Shown: piece after piece, positions 52,371 to 63,600 of the stretch
Layout: each line of letters opens with the position of its first letter
How positions within the stretch are numbered: position 1 is the stretch's first letter
Notes under the pieces: model-generated
The model's input: the letters and a program-made list of their open reading frames with translations, nothing else
Databases searched by the model: none
What the model was told of the DNA's origin: nothing
Origin: Bacteroidota bacterium
GTDB taxonomy: Bacteria > Bacteroidota > Bacteroidia > 2-12-FULL-35-15
Assembly (NCBI GenBank): GCA_025963715.1
Contig: JAOQAG010000038.1
Coordinates: 62,001 to 126,000 of the forward strand
Length of the DNA: 64,000 bases
Direction: 5' to 3'
Translations under genes and position numbers: made by a program

Positions 52371-52452
52371 CATTGTCCTCTGTTTGTTATATTATCCAAC
52401 TGTACTAATTCGCATTAAATGTTTTATTTTAATTGAAAAAATCTTAATTTGT

Positions 52453-52594
52453 GCGTCATTGCGAGGGCTTTTCGCCCGAAGTAATCTCATTCTGGATTAT
52501 ATACTGGTGTGAGATTGCTTCGGGCGAAAAGCCCTCGCAATGACGTTCTTAAAAGAATTTCTTTTCATGGTGCAAAGTTCCGGATACTCAATTA
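52453..52594 (+). repeat. GTCATTGCGAGG hairpin repeat, right copy
   Basis: Same as 50835-50985: ~35-bp stem GCGTCATTGCGAGGGCTTTT ... and right flank TTCTTAAAAGAATTTCTTTT, CATGGTGCAAAGTTCCGGAT. Slightly shorter loop (ATACTGGTG) and one stem change (GTAATCTC for GCAATCTC). Confidence 0.88.
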
Positions 52595-52810
52595 ATATTT
52601 TGATCTGCAATTTATTTGCAAAGTAAAATAAAAAAGTAGTAAAGAATGTTTAACCGGACAAACATTGCGCAACAATTTCCTATTTCAACCGACACCTTTG
52701 CTTCTCTGTGACACTTTCAGAAAATTTGATTTTGCATTAGAAAAATGTAGGTTTTTGTTTGAATCCTTAAGAAGCATAAAATCGAATGCTGCTTCATTTT
52801 ATACTTTTTT

Positions 52811-52877
52811 CTTTTTGTCTTGAAACAAAAAGAAACAATCCCGCAGGTGCGGGACAAGAACAATCCGCCGCGGCGGA
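52811..52877. repeat. Group of small hairpins
   Basis: CTTTTTGT-CTTGAA-ACAAAAAG (52811-52832), CCCGCAGGTGCGGG (52840-52853) and TCCGCCGCGGCGGA (52864-52877) follow one another. A 69-codon ORF spanning them has no recognisable protein features. The remainder of 52595-53020 holds nothing else that I can support. Confidence 0.6.
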
Positions 52878-53020
52878 CCACGCACTATCCGACGCTTCCC
52901 CGCTACTTGTTCCGGCCACCGCGCCCTTCTGAATTGATTTTTCTTACTCCCTTCGGATCGGTGGGAATTAAAATCGTGCTCTGCTTCTCAAACATTCTGC
53001 CGCCAATTTTAATTTGCAAC

Positions 53021-53184
53021 CAATCATAATTTTCAATCATAAGCGCCACAGGCGATCTTTTTTACATCATAAAAATCATTTTTGATCTGCGTTCCGATAC
53101 ACAGCATCGTTTTTGAATGTCTGCTTCATTTATCAGCTTGATTATTTTTTTCAAAATGGGATAAACTTTCCGATTTCATTTTAA
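53021..53184 (+). repeat. ATCATAAGCGCCACAGGCG repeat, left copy
   Basis: CAATCATAAGCGCCACAGGC, then TTTTACATCATAAAAATCAT, TTTGATCTGCGTTCCGATAC and ATTTATCAGCTTGATT. Near-identical inverse copy at 55694-55866 on the other side of the barrel gene; direct copies at 57060 and 57320. Confidence 0.85.
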
Positions 53185-53269
53185 CTTTCTTAATAAATTA
53201 AATATAGTTTGTATCTTTTTAGGCAAAATTGGGTTATGAGTCTATAGCCACTATATAAAAATCTGCTGA

Positions 53270-55681
53270 ATGAAATATACGATTACTCTTCCCTATAAAA
53301 TTTGTGTGTTCCTTGCTCTGCTCTCTCCTTTCGCCTGTATTTCGCAATGCGCCATAAAAGGCAACGTAGTTGATACTACGCAGGCCGCTATCCCCTACAC
53401 TCCGGTTGGTTTATTAAACAGCAAGGATAGTTCTGTTTATAAAGGAGCAGTAACGGATCAGAATGGTAATTATTGTTTTGAAAATATTCATACGGGAGAA
53501 TACATTCTAAAAATCAGTGCTGTTGGTTACAACACTTTTTATAGCACTAAAATAGAATTCGATAGTATTCATTTAATAAATATGCCCGTTTTTTCCCTTA
53601 GTTCCGGCAATACCAATCTAAAGACTGTTGACGTTGTTGCCTTTAAACCTACGGTAGAATTTAAAAAGGGGATCATTGTTTTGAATGTAGAAAATAACCT
53701 CATCGCTAAAGGCAACAGCGTTCTGGATCTGCTAAAACAAGTTCCCGGAGTAAATGTGGATGCTCAGAACAATGTTACAGTGAATGGCATGGGAGGAGTT
53801 CGTTTTTTGATGGATGGCAGGCTTCAGCAAATGTCGGATGCGCAAATGGCAACTATTTTAAGCGGAATGAGTGCCGAAACGATTACTTCGATCGAGCTTA
53901 TAAAAAATCCTCCTGCAAAATACGATGCTTCCGGTACAGCCGGACTGATAAACATTGTTACAAAAAAAGCCAGGCTGAAAGGGATTAATGGCAGTATCGA
54001 CCAATCATACAGCCAGGGAAAAGCAGGAAGATCTTTTACCACACTTACGCTTAATTTTAAAAATAATAAGTTGAGCGCATTCAGCAATTTAAGTTACGGC
54101 TACTTTAATATGTATGATCTTACGGAATTAGACAGGATCCTTAGCACTACCGGCAGTACTACTGCTTTTAATGCGAGCGGTCATGTTTCCAGTTTACAGA
54201 AGTCTGCAAATTTTAATGGAGGAATAGAATATGAGCTCAGTCCAAAAACCATTATCGGGTTGTATTTTAACGACAATATTAACAGTTCAAATTCCGTTCA
54301 AAAAGCAACAACCACTGTTTTAGAAGGAAATGCTTTTAATTACAATTCATTTAGCTACCGTTCCGATCAAAAACAATATTACACTTCTCCGAATGTCAAT
54401 TTTAACATCCTGCATAAGCTTGATACATTGGGCTCGCAGCTTCAACTCTCTTCGGATTATGTTAATGTGGCAGGAAATGATAATAAGTTTGTAGCCAATC
54501 ATTTTTATGATCTTGCTAATGCTGAAATATTATCTCCTACTAACTACGCAACAAATACAAAAAGCGATTACAACATATTTTATCAGAAACTGGATTATAC
54601 CAAGATGTGTAAGAAGGACTTTTCAATTGAAGCAGGTTTGAAAGGAAGTTTTATTAATATCAACAGCGATGCTGATTACACATTGCATAATTCAACCGGC
54701 GATACTGCGCTTCAAAACAATTACATTTATAAAGAGCGTGTTTTGGCGGCTTATACTACCTTATCAAAAACTTATAAAAAAGTGGGCGCAACAATTGGCC
54801 TCCGCGCCGAACAAACGGATATAAGCGGGCGAAACAAAATAACAGGTTTTATGCTGAACAGAAGCTATTTAAATTTTTTCCCCAGCTCCTCCCTGGACTA
54901 TAAAATAAATGAAAAAAATACGCTTACAGGCGCATACAGCTACCGGATCGACCGGCCGGGCTTTAACAGGATGAATCCGGCCCGGGTTTATAATGATGAA
55001 TTAAATTACACGGTAGGAAATCCAACTATAAAACCACAGTATACACACGATATTACAATGGATTATAATTATAACAGCTTTGTTACTGTTAGCTTTGATT
55101 ATTACCGCACCCGTGATTTTATGTACTGGTACACGTATACGAAACCTCAATCGAAGATAAACATTGACACTACATTTAATTATCGTTTGCGCGACAATTA
55201 TAGCCTGAGCGTATTTGTTCAAAAACAAATCAAATGGTTTAATTTTCAGTTATACGGTTCGGTAATGTATTATGATTTTAAAGGAACCATAGACGGGGAA
55301 ATTGCTAACTCTGCAACAAAGCAATTTTACGGGGCTTTAAAAGTAGAATTTTTATTACCAAAAAATTTCAAAATACAAGCAAACGGCTATTACGCCACTC
55401 CTTTTTATGATGCCATACAAAGATATGCCCCGGTAAGCTCCATTAATTTAGTGATCAGTAAAAGTCTTTTAAAAAACAAGCTGGATGTTACGCTTGGCTT
55501 CATGGATATATTCTATTCGGAGAATCAATCTATGTCCAGCAAGTTGCCTGATCAGTATTATTATTATTTCCAACGCGGAGACACACAAAGAGTGCGGCTT
55601 AGCTTAAGCTATAAATTCGGAAAGATGCAGATCGAACAGAAATTAAAACAGGAGGGTACGGATAACAGGTTTAAAAAATAA
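53270..55681 (+). CDS. Outer-membrane beta-barrel protein with carboxypeptidase-regulatory and plug domains
   Basis: 803 residues. Signal peptide (about 1-26), a carboxypeptidase-regulatory-like domain (~27-108: AIKGNVVDTTQAAIPYTPVGLLN, GNYCFENIHTGEYILKISAVGY), a TonB-plug-like domain (~125-225: GNSVLDLLKQVPGVNVDAQNNVTVNGMGGVRFLMDGR) and a ~560-residue barrel ending in an aromatic strand region (RLSLSYKFGKMQIE). This is the 'outer membrane beta-barrel family' form of TonB-dependent receptors in Bacteroidota. There is no SusD partner or sensor next to it. DNA is distinctly AT-rich (one sampled 60-base line at 54481 holds 17 G/C). Inverted repeats flank the gene. Confidence 0.88.
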   Translation: MKYTITLPYKICVFLALLSPFACISQCAIKGNVVDTTQAAIPYTPVGLLNSKDSSVYKGAVTDQNGNYCFENIHTGEYILKISAVGYNTFYSTKIEFDSIHLINMPVFSLSSGNTNLKTVDVVAFKPTVEFKKGIIVLNVENNLIAKGNSVLDLLKQVPGVNVDAQNNVTVNGMGGVRFLMDGRLQQMSDAQMATILSGMSAETITSIELIKNPPAKYDASGTAGLINIVTKKARLKGINGSIDQSYSQGKAGRSFTTLTLNFKNNKLSAFSNLSYGYFNMYDLTELDRILSTTGSTTAFNASGHVSSLQKSANFNGGIEYELSPKTIIGLYFNDNINSSNSVQKATTTVLEGNAFNYNSFSYRSDQKQYYTSPNVNFNILHKLDTLGSQLQLSSDYVNVAGNDNKFVANHFYDLANAEILSPTNYATNTKSDYNIFYQKLDYTKMCKKDFSIEAGLKGSFININSDADYTLHNSTGDTALQNNYIYKERVLAAYTTLSKTYKKVGATIGLRAEQTDISGRNKITGFMLNRSYLNFFPSSSLDYKINEKNTLTGAYSYRIDRPGFNRMNPARVYNDELNYTVGNPTIKPQYTHDITMDYNYNSFVTVSFDYYRTRDFMYWYTYTKPQSKINIDTTFNYRLRDNYSLSVFVQKQIKWFNFQLYGSVMYYDFKGTIDGEIANSATKQFYGALKVEFLLPKNFKIQANGYYATPFYDAIQRYAPVSSINLVISKSLLKNKLDVTLGFMDIFYSENQSMSSKLPDQYYYYFQRGDTQRVRLSLSYKFGKMQIEQKLKQEGTDNRFKK

Positions 55682-55693
55682 TAGTTACGTTGT

Positions 55694-55930
55694 AGAATAA
55701 AATCGAAAAGTTTATACCATTTTGGAAAAGGCAATCAAGCTGATAAATGAAGCAGACATTCAAAAACGCTGCTGTGTATCGGAACGCAGATCAAAAATGA
55801 TTTTTATGATGTAAAAAAAGATCGCCTGTGGCGCTTATGATTAAAAATTATGATTTGATTGCTTGCAAATCTATCAAAGTGGGATTTAGTAATGATATAG
55901 AACTTTATTTGGGGGCTTCGACTTTCTCCG
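55694..55930 (-). repeat. ATCATAAGCGCCACAGGCG repeat, inverse copy
   Basis: On the minus strand it matches 53021-53184 over about 165 bases with few changes, then goes on through GATTTGCAAGCAATC and CACTTTGATAGATTTGC-like sequence, the latter also shared with 57060-57120. Confidence 0.85.
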
Positions 55931-56213
55931 CTTGCCCCGATTGCAATGACGCGGTACATGTTGGTATATTACAGTTCGCCTTTTGATTCTTTTGTTTTCT
56001 TTTGTGGTTTAAAATTACACGTTGGAATTCGCATCCCGCCTTATGTGTTTCTTTGTGTCTTATGTGGTAGATTAAGCGGGTAGATTTAAATTAAATGAGA
56101 TCTTCTCCGCTTGACGGATCGGAATGACGTTCTTAAAATAAATTCTTTTCATGGTACAAAGTCCCGGATACTCAATAAAGATTAAAACTAAAAAAGTATA
56201 ACATAAAAAAAAT
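55931..56213. repeat. Gap with mixed repeat fragments
   Basis: 56002-56080 holds TGTGGTTTAAAATTACACG and TTATGTGTTTCTTTGTGTCT (related to 12454-12480). 56123-56180 is the right flank of the GTCATTGCGAGG family (TTCTTAAAATAAATTCTTTT, CATGGTACAAAGTCCCGGAT) without its hairpin. No gene. Confidence 0.65.
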
Positions 56214-56843
56214 CTAATGTCTCCCCTTTACATCCGTTATCCTTCCTAAAAACTGCAAGCCGCGGGTAAATGCATATTTATAAAAATCAATGGCCCTGCT
56301 GGCACCGCTTTGCTGATAGATCTTTTGACGCTGCTTTTCAACAGCGCGCTTTGAAATATACATCTCATCTGCAATTTCATCGTTTGTAAGACCATCAAAT
56401 ATCAGCGGCATTATTTCTTTTTGTCTTTCTGTAAACTGTTTTTTACCGGGAGATTTTTCATGAAGATATATCTTTCCATTTTGTATTTCCATTAATGCTT
56501 CCATTAACAACTCCGGTTCCAAAGCATCTTTTGGGATGTAACCTTTTGCTCCGCGTTGCAGGTAATGCTCCACTAAAACCCATTCAAAATAAAAACTTAA
56601 GATGATCACTTTTATTTCAGGGTATTTTTTGCTGATTATATCCAATGCTTTATTGCCATCCATTACAGGCATCTCCAGGTCAAGCAACACAACATCGGGA
56701 TGGATTGTTTCGAGCAAACGCAGTAATTGTTTTCCATCCGCAGCCTCTCCAATAATTGATACACAGGAAGGTTCCAGCATTTCTGCAATCAATTTTCTAT
56801 ATCCTGCTTTATCGTCGGTAATTATTATTTTTATTTTTTCCAT
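56214..56843 (-). CDS. NarL/LuxR-type response regulator
   Basis: 209 residues. Receiver domain (~1-120) with acidic pair D10/D11 and phospho-acceptor D55 in VVLLDLEMPVMDG, then T/S switch position ILSFYF and K105-like lysine in GAKGYIPKDA. A LuxR helix-turn-helix (~138-195) reads FTERQKEIMPLIFDGLTNDEIADEMYISKRAVEKQRQKIYQQSG. A transcription factor controlled by phosphorylation. No histidine kinase is adjacent, so it is an orphan in this window. Its neighbours on both sides are repeat-filled gaps. Confidence 0.93.
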   Translation of the reverse strand: MEKIKIIITDDKAGYRKLIAEMLEPSCVSIIGEAADGKQLLRLLETIHPDVVLLDLEMPVMDGNKALDIISKKYPEIKVIILSFYFEWVLVEHYLQRGAKGYIPKDALEPELLMEALMEIQNGKIYLHEKSPGKKQFTERQKEIMPLIFDGLTNDEIADEMYISKRAVEKQRQKIYQQSGASRAIDFYKYAFTRGLQFLGRITDVKGRH

Positions 56844-57059
56844 AGGTCAGTAATGGGGGTATGATACTATGTGTAGCTAAAAATTTAAATGAGTCCCGGC
56901 AACTTTGTACTTGCAGATCCTGTTTCTATTGGTGCAATTTGGTGATTATTGTTTTAATTTAACTTTTAAATTTTGAAGGCCCGCCCGATTGAAATTTCGT
57001 TCAGTCGGGCAGACAAAATTTACAATGCCGCAGGTGCGGGACGATCTTATCTCCAAAAG
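56844..57059. other. Gap upstream of the response regulator
   Basis: AT-rich with CCCGACTGAACG-like inverse pairs near 56980-57010 (GCCCGCCCGATTGAAATTTC / TTCAGTCGGGCAGAC) and a GCCGCAGGTGCGG hairpin at 57028. No convincing promoter or gene. Confidence 0.4.
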
Positions 57060-57206
57060 GTGAAGCCCAAAAATAGAGTTCTATATCATTACTAAATCCC
57101 ACTTTGATAGATTTGCAAGCAATCAAATCATAATTTGATCATAAGCGCCAAAGGCGATCTTTTTTACATCATAAAAATCATTTTTGATCTGCGTTCCGAT
57201 ACACAG
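57060..57206 (+). repeat. ATCATAAGCGCC repeat, third copy
   Basis: CACTTTGATAGATTTGCAAG, AATCAAATCATAATTTGATC, ATAAGCGCCAAAGGCGATC and TTTTTGATCTGCGTTCCGAT follow the same order as in 55694-55930 (inverse). Confidence 0.8.
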
Positions 57207-57214
57207 ATTAGCTT

Positions 57215-57525
57215 ACTGGTTCATTTGTTCAATTGTTCATTGGTTGCTGTGTGTTTGCTGTGTATTATCAAATTACAGATGAATTATCATTAATGATCTA
57301 TTGATTGATTTGTACTAAAATCAAATCATAATTCAATCATAAGCGCCACAGGCGATCTTTTTTTACATCATAAAAATCATTTTTGATCTGCGTTCCTATA
57401 CACAGCATCGTTTTTGAATGCCTGTTTCATTTATCAGCTTTGATCCGGCACGGGTAACGGCACCAATGAACAAATGAACCAGTAAACCAATGAACAAAAT
57501 GAATCAATGAACAAACATCCACCCG
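57215..57525 (+). repeat. ATCATAAGCGCC repeat fourth copy with ATGAACAA tracts
   Basis: TTCATTTGTTCAATTGTTCA (57220) and CAATGAACAAATGAACCAGT (57463) are short-period tracts and inverse of one another. 57320-57444 is the fourth ATCATAAGCGCCACAGGCG copy, ending CTGTTTCATTTATCAGCTTT. Confidence 0.75.
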
Positions 57526-57602
57526 ACTAACTTATAGCAAAAAAGCTATATTCCAATGGACACTTTTGCCTCTCTGTGACATTTTTTTGTTTACCAGCAA
57601 TT

Positions 57603-57636
57603 AACCAGTGGGGAACAGGAATGTTCCCCACTGGTT
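57603..57636. terminator. Perfect 15-bp hairpin at the end of the giant LysM-like gene
   Basis: AACCAGTGGGGAACA / TGTTCCCCACTGGTT around GGAA, starting one base after the TAA stop of the minus-strand gene. The plus-strand side has a TTTTTATT tail, while the minus-strand side lacks a strong T run. Confidence 0.6.
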
Positions 57637-57637
57637 T

Positions 57638-60600
57638 TTATTCCTGCGACATCCGATACACAAGCGTTTCAATGTTCATCAGCGTTTGCGTTTCATCAGT
57701 GTACTGCGAATACAGCTTCAGCGAAAACACCCATTCACCGCCGGTTTCCACCGGTTGATAGGTAGTTTGCCAACTGGTAATTGCAGTGTTGATCCCGGCA
57801 GCTGTGTTAGCAGACAAGGTCTGGTTAGGATAAAGGCCGATCGGCAGGTACGTGATCAGTCCCGGATCCGGCGGCGACGGAGCAACCAGCTCAAATCCAT
57901 AACTAAGTCCCATCGTGATCTTCTGTCCGTTCATCTGTGTGCCAAAAAGATCTGTGAAGCAGGCATTCAGCGCATCCGTAAGGTTAGCACCCAGTGAAGT
58001 AATATCCACCCGCGTTCCAAAATTATTGAGCGGAGTTACCACGCTGGCAGCAACAACGGTATCTGTTGTAAACAGAAAATCCGGGTTGGTAGGAACATTG
58101 TCGAGCAAATTCTGATTCCGCAACACATTCATCTGCGAACGTGCATTCTGGATCACACCCACATTCAGTTCCTTCCATACAAGCCTGAATTCCGGCCACG
58201 ACGGTAACACCACAATATCCGAAGGCACCGTATAAACCGCGCTGCCTGTTCCGGCAACCAGCGTCATCTGGTGATACATTTCCGGGGATTCTGTTTCCGG
58301 ATGCTCCGCGTCCACTTTTCTTCCCCACACCCATCCTTCCGGCCAGGTATTGTTTGGCCCCGGCTGCTGGTTGCCCGGAGTTGTCAGCGTAAGCGTATCC
58401 ACCAGCACAGTAGTATCCACCAGTGTACGGTATTGCACACGCGCATTGAAAAAATACGTTTGCCCCGCAACCAGCTGATCCGTTGGATTGGTAGCAAATG
58501 CTTCCTGCGGCAAGCGTGTGGACCAATAATCAGCCACATTGGTTACCAGTGATGCATACGTGCGCACCGCATTTTCAATGTCGGCAGGAGGAAATGCAGG
58601 AACTTCCGCAGTAAGGCTGTTCAGCATGTTCCAGAGTTCATCCGCCACAGTAATGTATTGTGCCAGCTCGGTAAATAAATCACGCGGATTATCTTCAGCT
58701 CTCGCCTCCATGTCCGGCGTGGTAAGATTAAACTGCGCCGTGATTACCACATAATCCTGTTCGGCATGCTGATGAGAATAAATAAATTCATAATCCCATT
58801 TGCTCAGCTGGCTCACATCCTGGGTTCCGTCCGGCGAATTTTGATTTGCCTGTTGCTGTACAATTTTTGGCAGATCAGGGAAATTACGCAGCGGAACCGG
58901 TACATCCACCGTTCCCGGATCGGTACCGCTAAGCGCCGACGGTTTTTCCGCACCCGCCTGCAACGGTACAAACGTAAGCCAGTCGGAAGATTTGTAATCG
59001 CCCGGCATATTTGCTCCGCTGATGTTGAACTCAAGATGAGAGAGCGCGTAACCGAACATTCCCGATACATCCCTGTGGAAAGCCGGGTTGTCAAGGATCA
59101 TCAGGAAGTTTACAAAATCACTTGCCTGCGAAAGATCTGTTTTAGCAGCAATCATCGTAAGGCCCGGGATCATTGAATTACTTCCCGGTGCAACAATGCT
59201 TCCGTCTCCGTAAAGGGAAGCCGGTTCCAGCGAAGGATCCGTCTGCCAGGACGAATCAACCGTAGAATTATACTGGATCAGAACGGTTGCTTCGTATGTT
59301 TTGGCAAGGCTCACACCCAGCTGCTGTTCAAGCGATTCCTGTGCGCTTTCCAACCCGGCCTGTTTACCGGGATCCGTAATAGCAAGCACCGTATCCAGTC
59401 CCGCGGCAATTTCAGGAATCAGCGTTTCTTTTGCATCCAGCACCGCATCCAGCTGCGTACGGATGGTTGTATCTCCATACACCGCAGTGGCGTAAGGCCC
59501 GGAAAGGAAACGGTCCATATCTTCCACAAAGCGCCGCGCCCATAATTCCACATCAATGCTCTGGAATGCAATTTCCTGTGCGGTTCCCAGGTTGCCATTG
59601 CTGCTGAGCGGCGCAACAGAGATCGTACGTGTAACAAGGAACTGGTAGAGCGGCAGCAGCGCAAAAAAGCGCGGCTGAGCCACATTATTTACCTGTGTTC
59701 CTCCCACAAGTTCCACTTCCTTAATTCCGTTGCTATCAAAATTGATCTGCCACAGATCCTGTTTTACACCATTTACTTTTGCCGTAGCGATGCGAAGATC
59801 CGGCAAAGCCAGCTTCATTTCGGCTACAAAAGCATTGAGCGTAAGCCCGCTGTCGGCACTCGTATTATTTACCGGTGGCGGAAAGTCCGATTCCGTCATT
59901 TCAACACTACCCGTACCGGTTGCTGTTTTGAAATAAGTATTGATCAATGCCTCCGGACGGAGCAAGCGCAATGAAACCTGCAGCGGAACGATCGGCGACA
60001 GGTACGGCCCGCCGCTGCCCATGTTGGCTGTGAAGCTGATCTCAGCCGGAGGAATAAAAGCCAGCGCACCGGCCGCTATAAACGTTTCCGCCAGGTTGGC
60101 CATTATAATTTCATTCGCGCTGATCGTCACGTGCTGTTCTGCAAAACGCGAAATAATACTATTGAACGTATCATTGGCCTGCGTTACAACCGATACCATT
60201 TTTGCCACATTGTAAAGTGTATAACCGCTGCCGATGAGGTTTTCCATCGCAACGTTGGCAAGCGCAAAGGAAGCCGGAGTAACTCCGTACGTTGCCAGGA
60301 TGGTTTCCGGCGCTGTTGCCTGCGCAAATTTTGCAGGTGGGCAAATAAATAATCCGCCGGGATCAAGCACGCCGGTAGTAGCGCCCATTCCATTCACAAG
60401 ATCTGCAAGGGTTGCTGTTGGCGCCTGTGCCTGCAACAATACCAGTACCGAAGCAAAAGAAGGGTTTCCGGTGCCTGTATTTACATTGTAAGTGGTGCCA
60501 CCAACCGGGATCGCAATCACAATGCCCGGAACAATGGTTCCCGGCATATTTTGATTCACCGTAGCCAGCTGCAACGCGGCAGAAGCGGTGGTAACAACGT

Positions 60601-63600
60601 AATTGAAACGCAGCGCTACTGCATTCAGCGTATCCCCGCTGAGGATCGTGTACGGTATGCTGATCATATTGCTCTCCGACGTTGGCCACGATAAGGTGCC
60701 GGGCACAACTATTTGAGTTCCCTGCGGCAGCACAAGCCCCGCATTGGCATCCAAAAGAAGATCTGCCGGGCAGGCATACCGGTCGGCAAATTCCTGCAGC
60801 GTAGGAATAGTGCTACCCATGCTCACGTTACTGAAATTACCAAAATAGATCAGCGCGCCCGGATCAAACAGATCAGGCGTATCTACGTTGAGTGTAGCCA
60901 GTGTGGCAACGCTCACACCGCTGCTGTTTGTTTCCAGCTTATCGCCTTCCTGGATCAGGTAAGTGTTTGCAAACAGCGACTGGTTAACGGCAAACATACC
61001 CGTTAACTCGCTGTGAAGCGCAGCCAGGGCAGCAACAGTGGTATTAACGCCCAGGGTGGCATATTTTTTTACCACCAGGTCAAAGCTGTTTGTTGTTGCA
61101 TCCACCGTTACAACCACCTCCGTTACATCGTCCACTTCCATCTTAAACTCAAAACCCATTTCGAGCACCGGTTGTAAGGCATTGGTTATGGCCAGGTCAT
61201 AAACGGTAGTATGGTTATTATTGGCAAGTGTAAGCATCTCCGTGCTTGGTTCGGTAGCTCCCGTAGAAATAGTGATCTGCGGAATTACCATGCTGCTTCC
61301 TGCTTTGAGCAGCAAGCCGGTATTTTCAGGCATCGTAAGCAAATCTTCATCAGTAGCTGGTTTCGGCCAGCCAGTTGGCGGCATATTATACAGCTGGCTG
61401 ATGCTCTGATGTTCTACAAAGGGATAGTAAGCCGGAACAACCGGCAGTGAAGCGCCAAAGAGCGATGGTAGTAATGTATCGGCATTTGCTTGCGCGAGCT
61501 CGGTATTTCGAACGCCATATTGTGTGAGAATATCTCCAAGCGAATTGCAGTTTGCCGGGCTGGTAGCGGTCATCTGCGTTAGTCCCGAAAAGACAGCATA
61601 CGATCCCACGGCAAATTTCCACAGCGGGCTGATATCCCCGATCGCGATCCCTTTATTTCCGAAATTAGCATCGGTCACATAATTCAGCGATGATACGATC
61701 CAGCCATTGATCTGCGGCTGTACCAGTTGGTAATAAGCCTGCGCAAACTGATCCCGCTGCTGAACAACCTGGTCGGCATTCACAGTGCCGCTTTGCGACG
61801 GCGTAGGAAGCATTTCCGACGGACGCGGAGAAATGTAAACGGATAACTGCGCTCCTAAACCGGAAGGCAATACGTTGTAATACCGCGCAGTGGAAGGCCA
61901 GTCGCCCACACCGATCATATTGTCGGTATAACCCACTGGAACAGATGTAGCACCTGTGCCGGTTGCATTTGCCCCGGTGCGGTTCCCCAGCACATCCCCA
62001 AAAGTAAATACAAAGGAGGCAGAAGGCATCTGCGTTTGTGTTCCGTATCCCTGGTAAGGATCACCGGCAGGCAGCGGCAGCCCCAGCACAGCCGGGGAAG
62101 CAATGGCAGTACCGGCAATAATAAAGCGCGAAACCGGCATTACCTGTGAGTATTGCCAATACGGCAAGACATCATCTTCATCTTCGCTGACAAGCCCGGC
62201 TCGTAAGGCTTTACGGGCATTGCGCGCTTTTTCCCAAGCCTGGCCCGGTAGGTTTTTTGTAGGATTTGGCAATACCGGAAGCCCGGATGCATCGGCTGCA
62301 AAAGGCGAACCGGCTGTTTCTGCAACTTCATAGCACAGTAAACTGTATAATGTTTTTAGCATGATCTCATCGGCGCTAAACGAAGCGGATTGTGTTTCCG
62401 GGTTGTCGAGCACTAATTCAAAACCTACATTTCCCGGAGGCATCAGTGCCTGCGTAACTGTTTCCGATGGGTCAATGCTACCGGCGCTTTGAATGAAAAC
62501 CGAAAGCTGTGTATTTTCATTCCCCGGCCCTATCAGCACACAATTATTGAAAGCAAGCAGCTTACGTCCGCCGGACTCAACCGATTGCTGTGTACCTGCG
62601 ATCACAAGCAGCTGCAATGTAATATTGCCTTGCTGATCGATGGCACTGCCAGGCAAATCCTGGCCCGGACTAAAATAATAACCGGTTCCGCCAACCACAC
62701 TGCCTTCCCAGAGCAGCATCAGAAAATCGGCAAGCTCGTTCATGCTGGCGTAATATACATTTCCACTGCCTCCACCCACTGCCTCGCGAAGCATCATGGA
62801 CGGCGGTACGGAGAGTGTAGACAGGTTGCTTTTGATCAGGTACGCGTCGGCAGCAGCGGCTGTTAAAACCGTTACTCCCGAAGTATTTGCTGCATCCGGC
62901 GAAGGAGAAAGTAACTGGTAAGAAACAGTGTTTGTGCTGTTAGTTCCAACTCTCAGCCAGTTGCTGAGTGTGATGAGCGTGCTTCGCTTATCAGTATCCA
63001 CTCCAATCAGGTTGAACTCCGAAGAGCTTCCGTTGAGTCGTTTTATCTTGAACGGGATCATCGTACCAAACGTACTGTTGTCGATCTGTGTGGCTACTGC
63101 ACCGGCCTCGCCTCCGAGCGGCGCAGCAAGCACTTCATAAGCAATTAGTGTTCCGGCCTGCGCTTTGGTTTGCAGTTCCGCTGGCAGCACCCACATGCCC
63201 GGGTTGCCGGTTACGTTTTCCTCTCCGGCAACAACCGGAATTGGTATAGTTACCGGTGTTTGCAGCTCTACGCGATGATCAAGCCCATACGTGCGCGGTA
63301 CCGTTCCGCTTACAGGAAGAATGGAAGGTGCAACATCCGTAGGAGGAACAGGTTGTATTGCCAATCCCGCCGCCGGTGAATCGGCAGCAATATCAGCATT
63401 GGTATAGCTGTAATCCAGTGAAGTAGTAACCGGTGCGGTAAGCAGCACCATTCCCACTTTAAATGTTTCTTCGTTCAAACCGGGATTGTATTCCAGGAGA
63501 TCCGGGTAAAGCGCTTCCAGCGAGGCAAGTGTATCGCCTTCCTGAACGGTGATGGAGTTGAATAATTCGATCCATGTTTGTTCGGAGAAAAGCGAAAGCG

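Noticed and set aside
50835-52594. Insertion sequence around the desaturase
   Set aside because: The flanking repeats are direct hairpin copies, and no transposase or target duplication was seen, so it is reported only as a repeat-framed gene.
52820-53029. 69-codon Pro/Arg-rich ORF
   Set aside because: Covers a series of small hairpins, no signal, domain or promoter; likely non-coding.
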